A program made the position numbers and the translations under genes. Shown piece after piece: positions 21,030 to 29,672 of a DNA stretch of 64,000 nt. Under the pieces are notes generated by a model. That model worked only from the letters and a program-made list of their open reading frames with translations, made no database searches and was not told where the DNA came from. Numbering within the stretch: position 1 is the first letter of the stretch; every line of letters starts with the position of its first letter. Source of the stretch: Thiothrix litoralis (GTDB taxonomy: Bacteria; Pseudomonadota; Gammaproteobacteria; Thiotrichales; Thiotrichaceae); the NCBI RefSeq assembly GCF_017901135.1, contig NZ_CP072801.1:372001-436000 (forward strand). Direction: 5' to 3'.

Positions 21030-21050
21030 CTCTTTTCGGGAGAAATCATC

Positions 21051-21467
21051 ATGCGTCAGTTCATACTGTTTGCCTTCGCTTTCGCGTTGATATTGCCCGT
21101 GCAAGCCAAGGATGTGAAAAATACCATCGACCTGAGTACTGAGAGTTGCCTCAATACCAACGATTCCACCGCCGGGATGCTGGAATGTTTCACCCGTGCA
21201 GAACAGGAGTGGGATACCGAACTCAACCGTGTTTACAAGGCGTTGCAAAGCAAACTCAAACCGGCAGGGCAGGATGCGCTGAAACAGGCGCAACGGGCGT
21301 GGATAACGCAACGTGACAAGGAATTCGAGCTGATCAATGCCATCCACGGGCAAATGGATGGGACGATGTGGATCGCGGTGATGGCCAGTAAACGCAACGA
21401 TGTTGTTAAAGCACGGGCGGAAGCCTTGCAAGCCTATATTGACCTGATGGTAGAGGGCGGGCGCTAA
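21051..21467 (+). CDS. LprI/DUF1311-family secreted protein
   Basis: 138 residues. Signal peptide at 1-19 (ending PVQA), then a DUF1311 domain, the family named for the mycobacterial lysozyme inhibitor LprI: a cysteine pair (ESC...LEC), the helix LNRVYKALQSKL and the QRAWITQRDKEFE motif. Probably periplasmic. Whether it inhibits lysozyme here is unknown. ATG preceded by GGGAGAAATC. Only 9 bp separate its stop from the end of the convergent corA gene. Confidence 0.85.
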   Translation: MRQFILFAFAFALILPVQAKDVKNTIDLSTESCLNTNDSTAGMLECFTRAEQEWDTELNRVYKALQSKLKPAGQDALKQAQRAWITQRDKEFELINAIHGQMDGTMWIAVMASKRNDVVKARAEALQAYIDLMVEGGR

Positions 21468-21476
21468 GGCATTGGC

Positions 21477-22532
21477 TTACAGCCATTTGCGCCGTTTGAA
21501 CGCAATCAACATGCCGATAGCGAGCGCGATCATGATGCCCCATACGCCGAAATAGCCGTATTGCCAGTGCAACTCTGGCATATGGGTGAAATTCATCCCG
21601 TATACCCCGACGATAAAGGTTAACGGGATGAAAATCGTCGCAATCACCGTCAAGACGCGCATGATGTCATTCATACGGTTGCTGAGGCTAGAAAGGTAAA
21701 TGTCCAACATTCCGCTAAGCATTTCGCGGTAAGTTTCGATCAGGTCAATGATTTGCACCGCATGGTCGTAACAGTCACTGAAATACGGGCGCAGGGTTTC
21801 ATCGACCAGTTCCCCGTCGTGCTGGATCAGGCGGCTGATGACCTCTCGCTGCGGCCACAGTGCGCGGCGCAACAGTAACAAATCGCGCTTGAGCTGGTGC
21901 AAAGTGTTGAGGATGCGTTTGTCAGGGTTTTCCAGTACCCGCTCTTCCAGATCTTCGATTTGCTCACCAAGGTCTTCCAGCAGAGGAAAGCCGGAGTCGA
22001 TCACCACATCCACCAGCGTATACAGCAAATATTCCACCCCACGGCTACGGATGCGCCCGAAACCTTGTCGCAAGCGTTCCCGCACTGGCTCAAACGCCTT
22101 GCCATCACCGCTGCAAAAGCTCAGCAAGTGTCCTTTACCGACGAACAGGCTGACTTGTTCCAGCAGGATTTCATCGCCTACCAGATGCGGCAGGTTGAGG
22201 ATCAGAAAAGCATGGTGCTCGGTAAAGTCGATCTTGGGGCGCTGCCCGCTGTTGAGCACATCTTCCAGCGCGAGTGGATGCAGGCCGAAAGTTTCGCCCA
22301 GCTCGCGGATAGCTGTGGGGTCATTCACACCTGTGACATCCAGCCAGTCAACGTATGCGTTTTGTTGCGCGATGCGGCATTGTTCCGGGGTAGGCGACAG
22401 GGTTTCGCTGAACTGACTATCGCTGTATTCCAGTAGGGAAATGCGGGTGGCATTAGCGGTTTCAGCACCATGACGGGACAGGGTTCCCGGTGGTGTGCCC
22501 GGTGGGTGGTAACGTTTGCCGAAAGTTTCCAT
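21477..22532 (-). CDS. corA: CorA-family Mg2+/Co2+ transporter
   Basis: 351-residue inner-membrane divalent-cation channel. A long cytoplasmic alpha/beta domain (VDWLDVTG, LHPLALEDVLNSGQRPKI) is followed by the stalk helix and two C-terminal helices; the signature YGMNF closes the first, and the protein ends in basic RRK as usual. The ATG at 22532 has a CAGGGA site; a longer frame to 22583 would reach into the divergent promoter region and lacks such a site. Divergent from the ABC exporter operon with about 90 bp between starts. Confidence 0.93.
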   Translation of the reverse strand: METFGKRYHPPGTPPGTLSRHGAETANATRISLLEYSDSQFSETLSPTPEQCRIAQQNAYVDWLDVTGVNDPTAIRELGETFGLHPLALEDVLNSGQRPKIDFTEHHAFLILNLPHLVGDEILLEQVSLFVGKGHLLSFCSGDGKAFEPVRERLRQGFGRIRSRGVEYLLYTLVDVVIDSGFPLLEDLGEQIEDLEERVLENPDKRILNTLHQLKRDLLLLRRALWPQREVISRLIQHDGELVDETLRPYFSDCYDHAVQIIDLIETYREMLSGMLDIYLSSLSNRMNDIMRVLTVIATIFIPLTFIVGVYGMNFTHMPELHWQYGYFGVWGIMIALAIGMLIAFKRRKWL

Positions 22533-22622
22533 GTGATTCCCTGTGAATGCTGATTTATGACGGGGATCATAGCGCAATTGCACGCAAGGGCTACAATGCT
22601 AAGTATGTTTACGGAGTTCCTC

Positions 22623-23570
22623 ATGAAAGTCCCCATCCTCTTGCTGCTCGCCTGCCTGCCGCTGTTGCCAGCTTGTCAGGAAAGCACTACCAATACCCTG
22701 CAAGGCTACGTCGAAGGCGAATACGTACACCTCGCCGCTCCATTTGCCGGAACGCTGCAAACCCTCGCCGTACAACGCGGGGCGCAAGTCAAACAGGGCG
22801 ACCCCGCCTTTACCCTCGAACAGCAGAACGAAACCGCCGCCCGCCAAGGCGCCACCGACCGCTTGCACGCTGCCGAAGCGCAACTTGCCGATCTGCAATC
22901 CGGCAAACGCCCGCAGGAACTGCAAGTGATTCGCGCCCAACTCACACAGGCACAAGCCGCCGCACAGCTTTCCGCGACCGAATTACAGCGCGTCGAACGT
23001 CTGGTCAAAGGCCGTTTCATTTCCAGTGACCAGCTCGACACCGCCCGCACCAACGACAAGCTTAATCAGGCCAAAATCACCGAATTACAGGCACAATTGA
23101 GTGTCGCCGAACTCGCCGCCCGCCCGGATGCGTTGAAAGTCGCCGAAGCCAATGTCGCTGCCGCCCGCGCTACCCTGCAACAAGCCGACTGGCAACTTGC
23201 ACAGAAAACCGTCACCGCTACCCGCAATGGTTTGGTCAACGACACCTATTACCAGCAGGGCGAATGGGTTCCTGCTGGCAGCCCGGTGCTCAGCATCCTG
23301 CCGCCCGAAAACCGCAAAGTGCGCTTTTTCATCCCCGAACCACAACTTGGCAGCCTGCAAACCGGCCAAACCGTACAAGTTAGTTGCGACGGTTGCGGCG
23401 ACTCCATTCCCATGAAAATTAGCTACATTTCCCCGCAAGCCGAATACACCCCACCCGTCATCTACAGCAAGGATTCGCGTGAAAAACTGGTCGTGATGGT
23501 GGAAGCCGTGCCGAATGCAGCAGATGCAACCCGCTTAAAGGTTGGGCAGCCAGTGGATGTAACCCCATGA
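22623..23570 (+). CDS. HlyD/YbhG-type periplasmic adaptor lipoprotein
   Basis: 315 residues. Lipoprotein signal peptide (LLLLACLPLLPAC, lipobox LPAC at about residue 18), then the split lipoyl/barrel-sandwich domain (YVEGEYVHLAAPFAGTLQTLAVQRGAQVKQGD ... TVTATRNGLVNDTYYQQGEWVPAGSP) on either side of a long alpha-helical hairpin (about 75-195). It bridges an inner-membrane ABC-2 exporter to an outer-membrane channel. Start ATG 22623 has a GGAG site. Its last four bases overlap the ATPase gene (ATGA). The organisation matches YbhG-YbhF-YbhS-type exporters, but with one permease rather than two. Confidence 0.88.
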   Translation: MKVPILLLLACLPLLPACQESTTNTLQGYVEGEYVHLAAPFAGTLQTLAVQRGAQVKQGDPAFTLEQQNETAARQGATDRLHAAEAQLADLQSGKRPQELQVIRAQLTQAQAAAQLSATELQRVERLVKGRFISSDQLDTARTNDKLNQAKITELQAQLSVAELAARPDALKVAEANVAAARATLQQADWQLAQKTVTATRNGLVNDTYYQQGEWVPAGSPVLSILPPENRKVRFFIPEPQLGSLQTGQTVQVSCDGCGDSIPMKISYISPQAEYTPPVIYSKDSREKLVVMVEAVPNAADATRLKVGQPVDVTP

Positions 23571-24496
23571 CCCTCGCCATTGACGTGCGTGGCCTAAACA
23601 AACACTTCGGCGACAAACACGTCGTGCAGGACCTTTCGCTGCAAGTCAAACAAGGTGAAATCTTCGGCTTCCTCGGCCCCAACGGCAGCGGCAAAACCAC
23701 CTCTATCCGCATGTTGTGCGGCCTGCTCACCCCTGATAGCGGCGAAGGCCAATGCCTCGGCTACGACGTGATCCGCGAAACCGCCGCCATCAAGCGCCGC
23801 GTCGGCTACATGACCCAACGCTTTTCGCTGTGGGAAGACCTCACCATTCGCGAAAACCTCGATTTCATCGCCCGCATGTACGGCATGAAAAACCGCAAGC
23901 AGGCCGTCAACGAGGTGCTGGTCAAACTGGGTCTGGAAGAACGCCGCAACCAGCTCGCAGGCGCACTCTCCGGGGGGTGGAAACAACGCCTCGCCCTCGC
24001 CGCCTGCATGATGCACGAACCGCAACTGCTGCTGCTCGACGAACCCACCGCAGGCGTCGACCCCGCCGCCCGCCGCGATTTCTGGGATGAAATCCACCAA
24101 CTCGCCGCACAAGGCATCTCGGTACTGGTTTCCACCCACTACATGGACGAAGCCGAACGCTGCCACAAACTTGCCTACATCGCCCGAGGCAAACTGCTGA
24201 TTACTGGCACGATCAAGGAAGTGATTGCCAGCCAGCAACTGGTGGCGTGGGAGGTCAGCGGTGACAACGGCTTGCAAGACCTCGCCGAACAATTACGCGC
24301 CTTGCCCGCAGTGGAGCAAGTCACCGCCTTTGGCAGCCGCCTGCACATTATCGGCAACGACGCGACGGCGCTGGCAGCAGCCTTACAGCCCTTCCGCCAG
24401 CAAGCCGGTTTCCAGTGGGAAAAGATCGACGCCGGGCTGGAAGACGTGTTTATCAGCCTGATGGAGAGGAACATCCGCCAGCAGGAGGCCGCATGA
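23567..24496 (+). CDS. ABC-2 exporter ATP-binding protein
   Basis: 309 residues. Complete nucleotide-binding domain: Walker A GPNGSGKTT, Q-loop YMTQRFSLWEDLT, signature LSGGWKQRL (Trp and Lys at positions often Gln), Walker B LLLLDEPTAGVDP, H-loop STHYMDEAERC. The last about 90 residues form the C-terminal domain seen in drug/lipid-type ABC-2 ATPases (YadG, half of YbhF). It powers the adjacent permease. Overlaps both neighbours by 4 nt, so the three genes are translationally coupled. Confidence 0.93.
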   Translation: MTLAIDVRGLNKHFGDKHVVQDLSLQVKQGEIFGFLGPNGSGKTTSIRMLCGLLTPDSGEGQCLGYDVIRETAAIKRRVGYMTQRFSLWEDLTIRENLDFIARMYGMKNRKQAVNEVLVKLGLEERRNQLAGALSGGWKQRLALAACMMHEPQLLLLDEPTAGVDPAARRDFWDEIHQLAAQGISVLVSTHYMDEAERCHKLAYIARGKLLITGTIKEVIASQQLVAWEVSGDNGLQDLAEQLRALPAVEQVTAFGSRLHIIGNDATALAAALQPFRQQAGFQWEKIDAGLEDVFISLMERNIRQQEAA

Positions 24497-25629
24497 CGTT
24501 TGGCGCATCTTTCGCCCGTCTGTGGGGCATCGCCCTGAAGGAGCTCATCCAGTTGAGCCGTGACCGGCTAACTTTTGGCATGATCGTCGGCATTCCCATC
24601 ATGCAATTGCTGCTGTTCGGTTTCGCGATTAACTCTGACCCCAAACACCTGCCGACTGCGATCAATGTGCAGGACAACAGCGTGTTTAGCCGCACTTTTA
24701 TCCGTAGTCTGGAAAACACGGGCTATTTCCAGATCGTGCAGCAAGTGCACAGCGAAGCGGAAGCTGATCGGCTGTTGGCAGAAGGCAAAGTACAGTTCGT
24801 GGTCAATATCCCGCCCGATTTCTCGCACCAACTGGTACGCGGCGAACGCCCGGCGATCCTGCTGGAAGCGGATGCGACTGACCCAGCAGCGACCAGCAAT
24901 GCATTGGCTTCGTTAGTGACGGTGGGGCAATCAGTGCTCAACCGCGACCTGAGCGGGTCGTTGGCGAAATTGCGCCCCACCGATGCGCCGTTTGAGGTGC
25001 GCGTCCACCGCCGTTACAACCCGGAAGGCGTTACTCAGTACAATATCGTGCCGGGGCTGATGGGGGTGATCCTGACCATGACGATGGTGCTGATGACCGG
25101 GTTGGCGATGACCCGCGAGCGCGAACGCGGCACTTTCGAGAATTTGCTGGCGACTCCGGCGAAACCGTTGGAGGTGATGGTGGGCAAGATTGTGCCTTAC
25201 ATCATGATCGGGCTGGTGCAAATGACGCTGATTTTGCTGGCAGCCAAGTTCATTTTCGCCGTGCCATTTCAGGGCAGTCTGGTGCTGCTGTACGCGGTGT
25301 CGCTGCTGTTCATCGCCGCCAACCTGACGCTGGGGATGACGTTTTCTACCATTGCGCGTAACCAGTTGCAGGCGATGCAGATGACCTTCTTTTTCTTCCT
25401 GCCGTCGATTTTACTGTCGGGATTTATGTTCCCATTTCGGGGGATGCCAGAATGGGCGCAGGTCATTGGCAATGTGCTGCCGCTGACGCATTTCCTGCGG
25501 CTGGTGCGCGGGATTCTGCTCAAGGGCAACAATATGTATGAAATGTGGCCGCATGTATGGCCGATATTGCTGTTTACGCTGGTGATCGTGGCGCTTGGTG
25601 CAAAATTCTACAAACGCACGTTGGATTAA
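24493..25629 (+). CDS. ABC-2 exporter permease (YbhS/YhhJ-like)
   Basis: 378-residue inner-membrane permease. One N-terminal helix, a large periplasmic domain (about 45-180, with INVQDNS and the VNIPPDFSHQL pattern typical of YbhS/YbhR), then five C-terminal helices with VPGLMGVILTMTMVLMTGLAMTRERERGTFENLL and LPLTHFLRLVRGI. Start ATG 24493 overlaps the ATPase stop (ATGA). Substrate unknown; relatives export drugs or hydrophobic compounds. Confidence 0.92.
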   Translation: MTFGASFARLWGIALKELIQLSRDRLTFGMIVGIPIMQLLLFGFAINSDPKHLPTAINVQDNSVFSRTFIRSLENTGYFQIVQQVHSEAEADRLLAEGKVQFVVNIPPDFSHQLVRGERPAILLEADATDPAATSNALASLVTVGQSVLNRDLSGSLAKLRPTDAPFEVRVHRRYNPEGVTQYNIVPGLMGVILTMTMVLMTGLAMTRERERGTFENLLATPAKPLEVMVGKIVPYIMIGLVQMTLILLAAKFIFAVPFQGSLVLLYAVSLLFIAANLTLGMTFSTIARNQLQAMQMTFFFFLPSILLSGFMFPFRGMPEWAQVIGNVLPLTHFLRLVRGILLKGNNMYEMWPHVWPILLFTLVIVALGAKFYKRTLD

Positions 25630-25772
25630 GATTTATTTTAATAAAAAAAGACAAATGTCATGTTTTTTACGATAAATGGTCTATATTTATAGATAAGCGG
25701 CTTTCATTCTCATTAAATATATAACACCTGATGGTCGTGAGCTTAATCTGATACCAACCCTGGAGAAGGAAC

Positions 25773-27554
25773 ATGGCTAATGAAGAATGGGGAAAACCCG
25801 ACGGGCATTCAGAGCCTGTCATACTACCTGATGATTTTCATGGAAAATCCAAAGAGAAATTCGGCAAACTCAAACACGCGGATGTAAGTTTCGAGCGTTA
25901 TCTGGCGCATGAAACAGCCGAATTCCAGCGTCAACAAGCGTTGGAACATAACCCTGAATTGCAATACAAGCCGAAGTGCGGGGCAATGACACCGTGCGGC
26001 AACGGCGATTTCGAGAAAGCCCTCGACGTGACGCAATGGCATGGGGCGTATGGCTCATTGCCACTGAATATTAACAGTCTCACCGCAGGGATTATGGGCG
26101 GAGCAATTACCGCTCCTAACTCACATCAAACCTGGGTCAGTGCGGGCACAGACCCTAATGTTGGCATATCCACCACCGCACAGGGTTCTCCAGGTGCAGT
26201 ACGGATTGGTAATGCTGTCGCGGGGTTTGGCTGTGAACTGCTATCCAAAACCTTCGTGGTGACTCCTGCTGTCAGCACGATCAACTTTTGGTATGCGGTC
26301 GTGCTTCAGAATCCCGCCGGTCATCCACCCAGTGACCAGCCTTTCTTTCAGGTAAGGGTGACTGCCGGTGGCAGTGTAGTACCAGGTGCGTTTGACTTTG
26401 GTGGCGGCTCGGATACCCTGATTGCCGATAGCACCAACCCGTTCTTCCAGACAACCACGGTGGGTTCCGAGAAGATTGTCTATAAGGATTGGAGTTGCGC
26501 CCAAATCAACCTGACAAGCCAGATCGGACAAGTCGTGACGGTTGAGTTCATCACCGCCGATTGTGGCTATGGTGCGCACTGGGGTTATGCCTACCTTGAT
26601 AATTTCTGCGGAGACTGTTGCGGTTCATGGAATCTCACTTACGACTGTGAGAACAGTACACATTGTGGCTCGGGTCAAGTGTGTTTCGATTATGAACTGC
26701 CTACCGTCAACAAGCTGACTGGCAGTGTTACCATCACGCTTGATCTTTACCAGAATGGCGTCGTGGTAGGAAACCTGAGCAGTGGCGTGCTGACTAGCGG
26801 AACCTCCTATTGCTTCGCCATTACGCCTGTATTGTTGGCGGGGATGAATGCCAGTCTGGGCGGCTTTGATTTTGTCGCGACGGGGCATTTTGCTATCGGC
26901 AGTACCTCTTTGGGAACCATGCTGGTCGGTGCTGCGCCAGACGGTATTGATGTCGGCAAAAACAATGATTATCAGATTGCCTGCAAAAGCTGTATGGATA
27001 TAAGGCACGAGCAGGAAGCTTACCTGCACAAGCAGTGCGCGGGTAAATACAATCTGCTGCCATCCATCCATTGCGATTGTCCAGATGCGGAACCTCTGCC
27101 TCCTGATGATTGCCATTGCGACTGTACGCCGGTCACGCTGCCTGAGCTGGTGCCGTGTATCTCCGTCAAATGGGGTGACAGCCGTTGCGACCGTCTGGAG
27201 ACAAACGACGTTGAGGTTTTATGCGTTACGGTCTGTAACTGTTATTCCAATGTAACGTTTAACAGCCTCTCGATCGGGCATATCGGCGTGACGGACATGG
27301 CGGGGAACCCTGTGCCGCTGTTGCCGGATGGTACACCTTCCGTGCAAATCTTCCCGTCTGGCCCCATTTGTTTCGGGAGCCTCGGCCCTTGCAAAAGTCC
27401 GAACCAACCCAGTTGCGTGTCAAGGGAGTTGGTGTTGTACACACGCGGGGCAATAGGGCAGGACTACCGTTTGTCCTTCGATGGCATTTGCTTCTCCATC
27501 CTCCACCATGTTGAGGTAGAGAAGTGCTTTGTGATCAACCTGTGCCAAGATTGA
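25773..27554 (+). CDS. Cysteine-rich protein of unknown function
   Basis: 593 residues, not recognised. About 31 cysteines, concentrated in clusters such as FCGDCCG, HCDCP, DCHCDC and CVTVCNC. There is no signal peptide or membrane segment. Residues 1-65 are charged and helical; 75-285 look like a beta-sandwich (FWYAVVLQNP, QPFFQVRV, HWGYAYLDNFCG), similar in style to extracellular carbohydrate-binding or adhesion domains; a second cysteine-rich beta region fills 290-420 and a third 460-593. The start has a strong GGAGAAGGAAC site after 140 bp of A/T-rich DNA, so it is probably a single-gene unit. Could be a surface protein exported by a signal-peptide-independent route; this is inference. 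Confidence 0.8.
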   Translation: MANEEWGKPDGHSEPVILPDDFHGKSKEKFGKLKHADVSFERYLAHETAEFQRQQALEHNPELQYKPKCGAMTPCGNGDFEKALDVTQWHGAYGSLPLNINSLTAGIMGGAITAPNSHQTWVSAGTDPNVGISTTAQGSPGAVRIGNAVAGFGCELLSKTFVVTPAVSTINFWYAVVLQNPAGHPPSDQPFFQVRVTAGGSVVPGAFDFGGGSDTLIADSTNPFFQTTTVGSEKIVYKDWSCAQINLTSQIGQVVTVEFITADCGYGAHWGYAYLDNFCGDCCGSWNLTYDCENSTHCGSGQVCFDYELPTVNKLTGSVTITLDLYQNGVVVGNLSSGVLTSGTSYCFAITPVLLAGMNASLGGFDFVATGHFAIGSTSLGTMLVGAAPDGIDVGKNNDYQIACKSCMDIRHEQEAYLHKQCAGKYNLLPSIHCDCPDAEPLPPDDCHCDCTPVTLPELVPCISVKWGDSRCDRLETNDVEVLCVTVCNCYSNVTFNSLSIGHIGVTDMAGNPVPLLPDGTPSVQIFPSGPICFGSLGPCKSPNQPSCVSRELVLYTRGAIGQDYRLSFDGICFSILHHVEVEKCFVINLCQD

Positions 27555-27575
27555 TGGCTTGAGGGTATTGGGAAA

Positions 27576-27602
27576 CATGCCCTGGCGATGAGTCAGGGCA
27601 TG
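27576..27602 (+). terminator. Stem-loop after the cysteine-rich gene
   Basis: A perfect 9-bp stem (CATGCCCTG / CAGGGCATG) with a 9-nt loop, 22 nt after the stop. There is no U-run, so it may be a 3'-end-stabilising hairpin or a weak terminator. Confidence 0.45.
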
Positions 27603-27843
27603 ACTGCGTTGCCAAACAAGGCGGCTGCAATATTTTCTGCCAAAAATCAGCACTGGGAATTGTTATACTCTGGGGAAAACCAACGTGAGCAATAGCCAGA
27701 ACCATGACCCAGCACAGCAGACCTCTCAAGTTGCCGATTGGCATTCAGGACTTTGCCGACATTCGCGAAGAGGGCTACCTGTATGTGGTTGACATCCTCC
27801 CCTCCCTGAAGGAAGGGGATTCCTACTGCATTCAGCTAGATAG

Positions 27844-29672
27844 TGTCTGACCGGAAACCCTAAAACCCTTTTCCGATCAAGATGCTACGCCCGTTTTCCT
27901 TGCCCTAAGATTTCCCGGAAGCAGGCCAGAAAGCTGCAAAAGCGCCCAAAATAGGGCAAAATAGGGCATCCATCCGCCAAACTTCGCAGGAGACACACGA
28001 TGCGTGAAGTGATCGCCCGCCAACTTCGCCTGGGTCACGCTGACATCGGCAGGCTGACCTTCAACCCACGTTCGCGGGACGACATCCCGCAGGTGTTGCA
28101 AGGGCTGCAATACATTTATGTGACAGACGAACTGCGTGAGGCGGTGTTTGCGGTGCTGGAAAAGCGGGTTCCGGCGGAGGTGGACGCCAGCCGTGGACGC
28201 CCCGGCATGGATCTGTGGAATGCGCTGGTGCTGGCGACATTGCGGGTGAACCTGAACTGGGACTATGACCGGCTGCTGGAGATGGCGAACCAGCACCGCA
28301 GCATCCGTCAGATGCTGGGGCATGGTTTCTGGGATGATGACGATGAGTACAAGCTGCAAACGGTCAAGGACAACGCCGCTCTGGTGGACGAAGCCAGCCT
28401 GCAACGCATCAACCAGTTGGTGGTGGAGGCCGGTCACAAGCTGCTAAAAAAAAAGCCGCGCCGCTGAGCGCCCGTTGTGACTCCTTCGTGGTGGAAAGCA
28501 ACATCCACTACCCGACCGACATCAACCTGTTGTACGACGCGGTGCGTTGTTCGGTGCGCACGGTGGCCGATTGGTGTGAAGGGCACGGCGACAGCCGCTG
28601 GCGGCAATGGCAGTACAATCTCCGCCAGGTGAAGAAAGCCTGCCGTCATGCGCAGAAGCTCAAGCACTCCAGCTCCCAAGACCCGGACAAGCAGGCCACC
28701 CGGCAACAGGCCATCCGTGACGCCCACCACACCTACCTGGGCCTGTGCGCCGCGCTGTTGTCGAAAGTGGAGGAAACGGTGGCTGACCTGCCCCTCAGCC
28801 TGCTGGACAGCCGGTCGGGCAACGACCTCCAGCGCTGGCTGGGGTACGGGTGGCATCAGGTTGACCTGGTGCGGCGGCGGGTGCTGGACGGGGAAACCAT
28901 CCCCACGGCGACAAGATCTTCTCCCTCTTCGAGGATTACAGCGAATGGCTCAGCAAGGGCAAAGCCGGTGTGCCGGTGGAGCTGGGCCTGAACGTGTGCG
29001 TGATGGAATCGGCTGACGGCTTCATCCTCCACCACCAAGTGATGCAACACTGCCCCGACAGTGAGATTGCCGTGACCATGGTTAAGCAAGCCAAAGCGCT
29101 GTTCCCCTCCCTGAGCGCGTGCAGCTTTGACAAGGGGTTCCACTCACCGGCCAGACCAGCGCGAACTGGCCGAACTGCTCGACCGGGTGGTGTTGCCGAA
29201 AAAGGCCGCTGGAGCCAGGCGGACACTGCCCGTGAAACCGACCCGGCGTTTGTCCAGGCCAGACGCCAGCACTCAGCGGTGGAATCCGGCATCAACGCAC
29301 TGGAAGTCCATGGGCTGGACTATTGCCCCGACCGGGGGCTGGAACGCTTCAAGCGCTATGTGGCACTGGCGGTGGTGGGCAGGAACCTGCAAAAGGTCGG
29401 GGCCATTTTACAGGCCAGGGCGTTGGAGGCCTTGCAGAAGGATGAACGCCGACGACAGCGCCAAGCCGCCTGAACCACCCCACAACGCCGACCGATGAGG
29501 GAAAATGCCGGGAAGGCAGGGCAGCCCCTGCACCGAAGGCAAGCCTGCGCTGCCAGCCATGCCTTGAAACCCAGCGTTTTACCCTCGTGCTTGCCAGAAG
29601 GTGGCGGGGAAAACGGCTGCATGGACTAAAATTGGGCACTCGTGGCGGCAGGAAGGCTTTTTCGGTCAGACA
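27844..29672 (+). mobile_element. ISNCY-like insertion sequence (1,829 bp) with 8-bp target duplication
   Basis: Terminal inverted repeats begin TGTCTGACCG at both ends. An exact 8-bp target duplication CTAGATAG flanks it (27836-27843 and 29673-29680), which proves insertion into the older tnpB element. It carries one transposase reading frame, now broken. The transposase resembles the ISDol1-type ISNCY group (NIHYPTDINLLYDAV, a long helical middle, FDKGFHSP); the family assignment is from memory of that pattern. Confidence 0.88.
28000..29473 (+). pseudogene. ISNCY-like transposase, frameshifted
   Basis: The start ATG at 28000 has an AGGAG site. Frame 1 runs to a TGA just after an A9 tract (28446-28454); the continuation VVESNIHYPTDINLLYDA lies in the -1 frame, which may be programmed frameshifting or transcript slippage. 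A second shift near 28903 looks like loss of one C in ATCCCCACGG: the restored reading is GETIPHGDKIFSLFEDYSEW. Two further compensating shifts near 29150 and 29205 put the QRELAELLDRVVLPKK stretch in another frame from the flanking SFDKGFHSP and GRWSQADTARE. At least three shifts are ordinary mutations, so this copy is probably dead. The C-terminal part contains HSAVESGINALEVHGLD, with a likely catalytic Glu. Confidence 0.85.

Noticed and set aside
22592-22597. TACAAT before the HlyD-type gene as a -10 element
   Set aside because: No -35 at an acceptable distance, so not listed as a promoter.
28488-28991. A separate gene between the two parts of the IS transposase
   Set aside because: Its residues continue the same transposase in a shifted frame, so it is part of the broken transposase.
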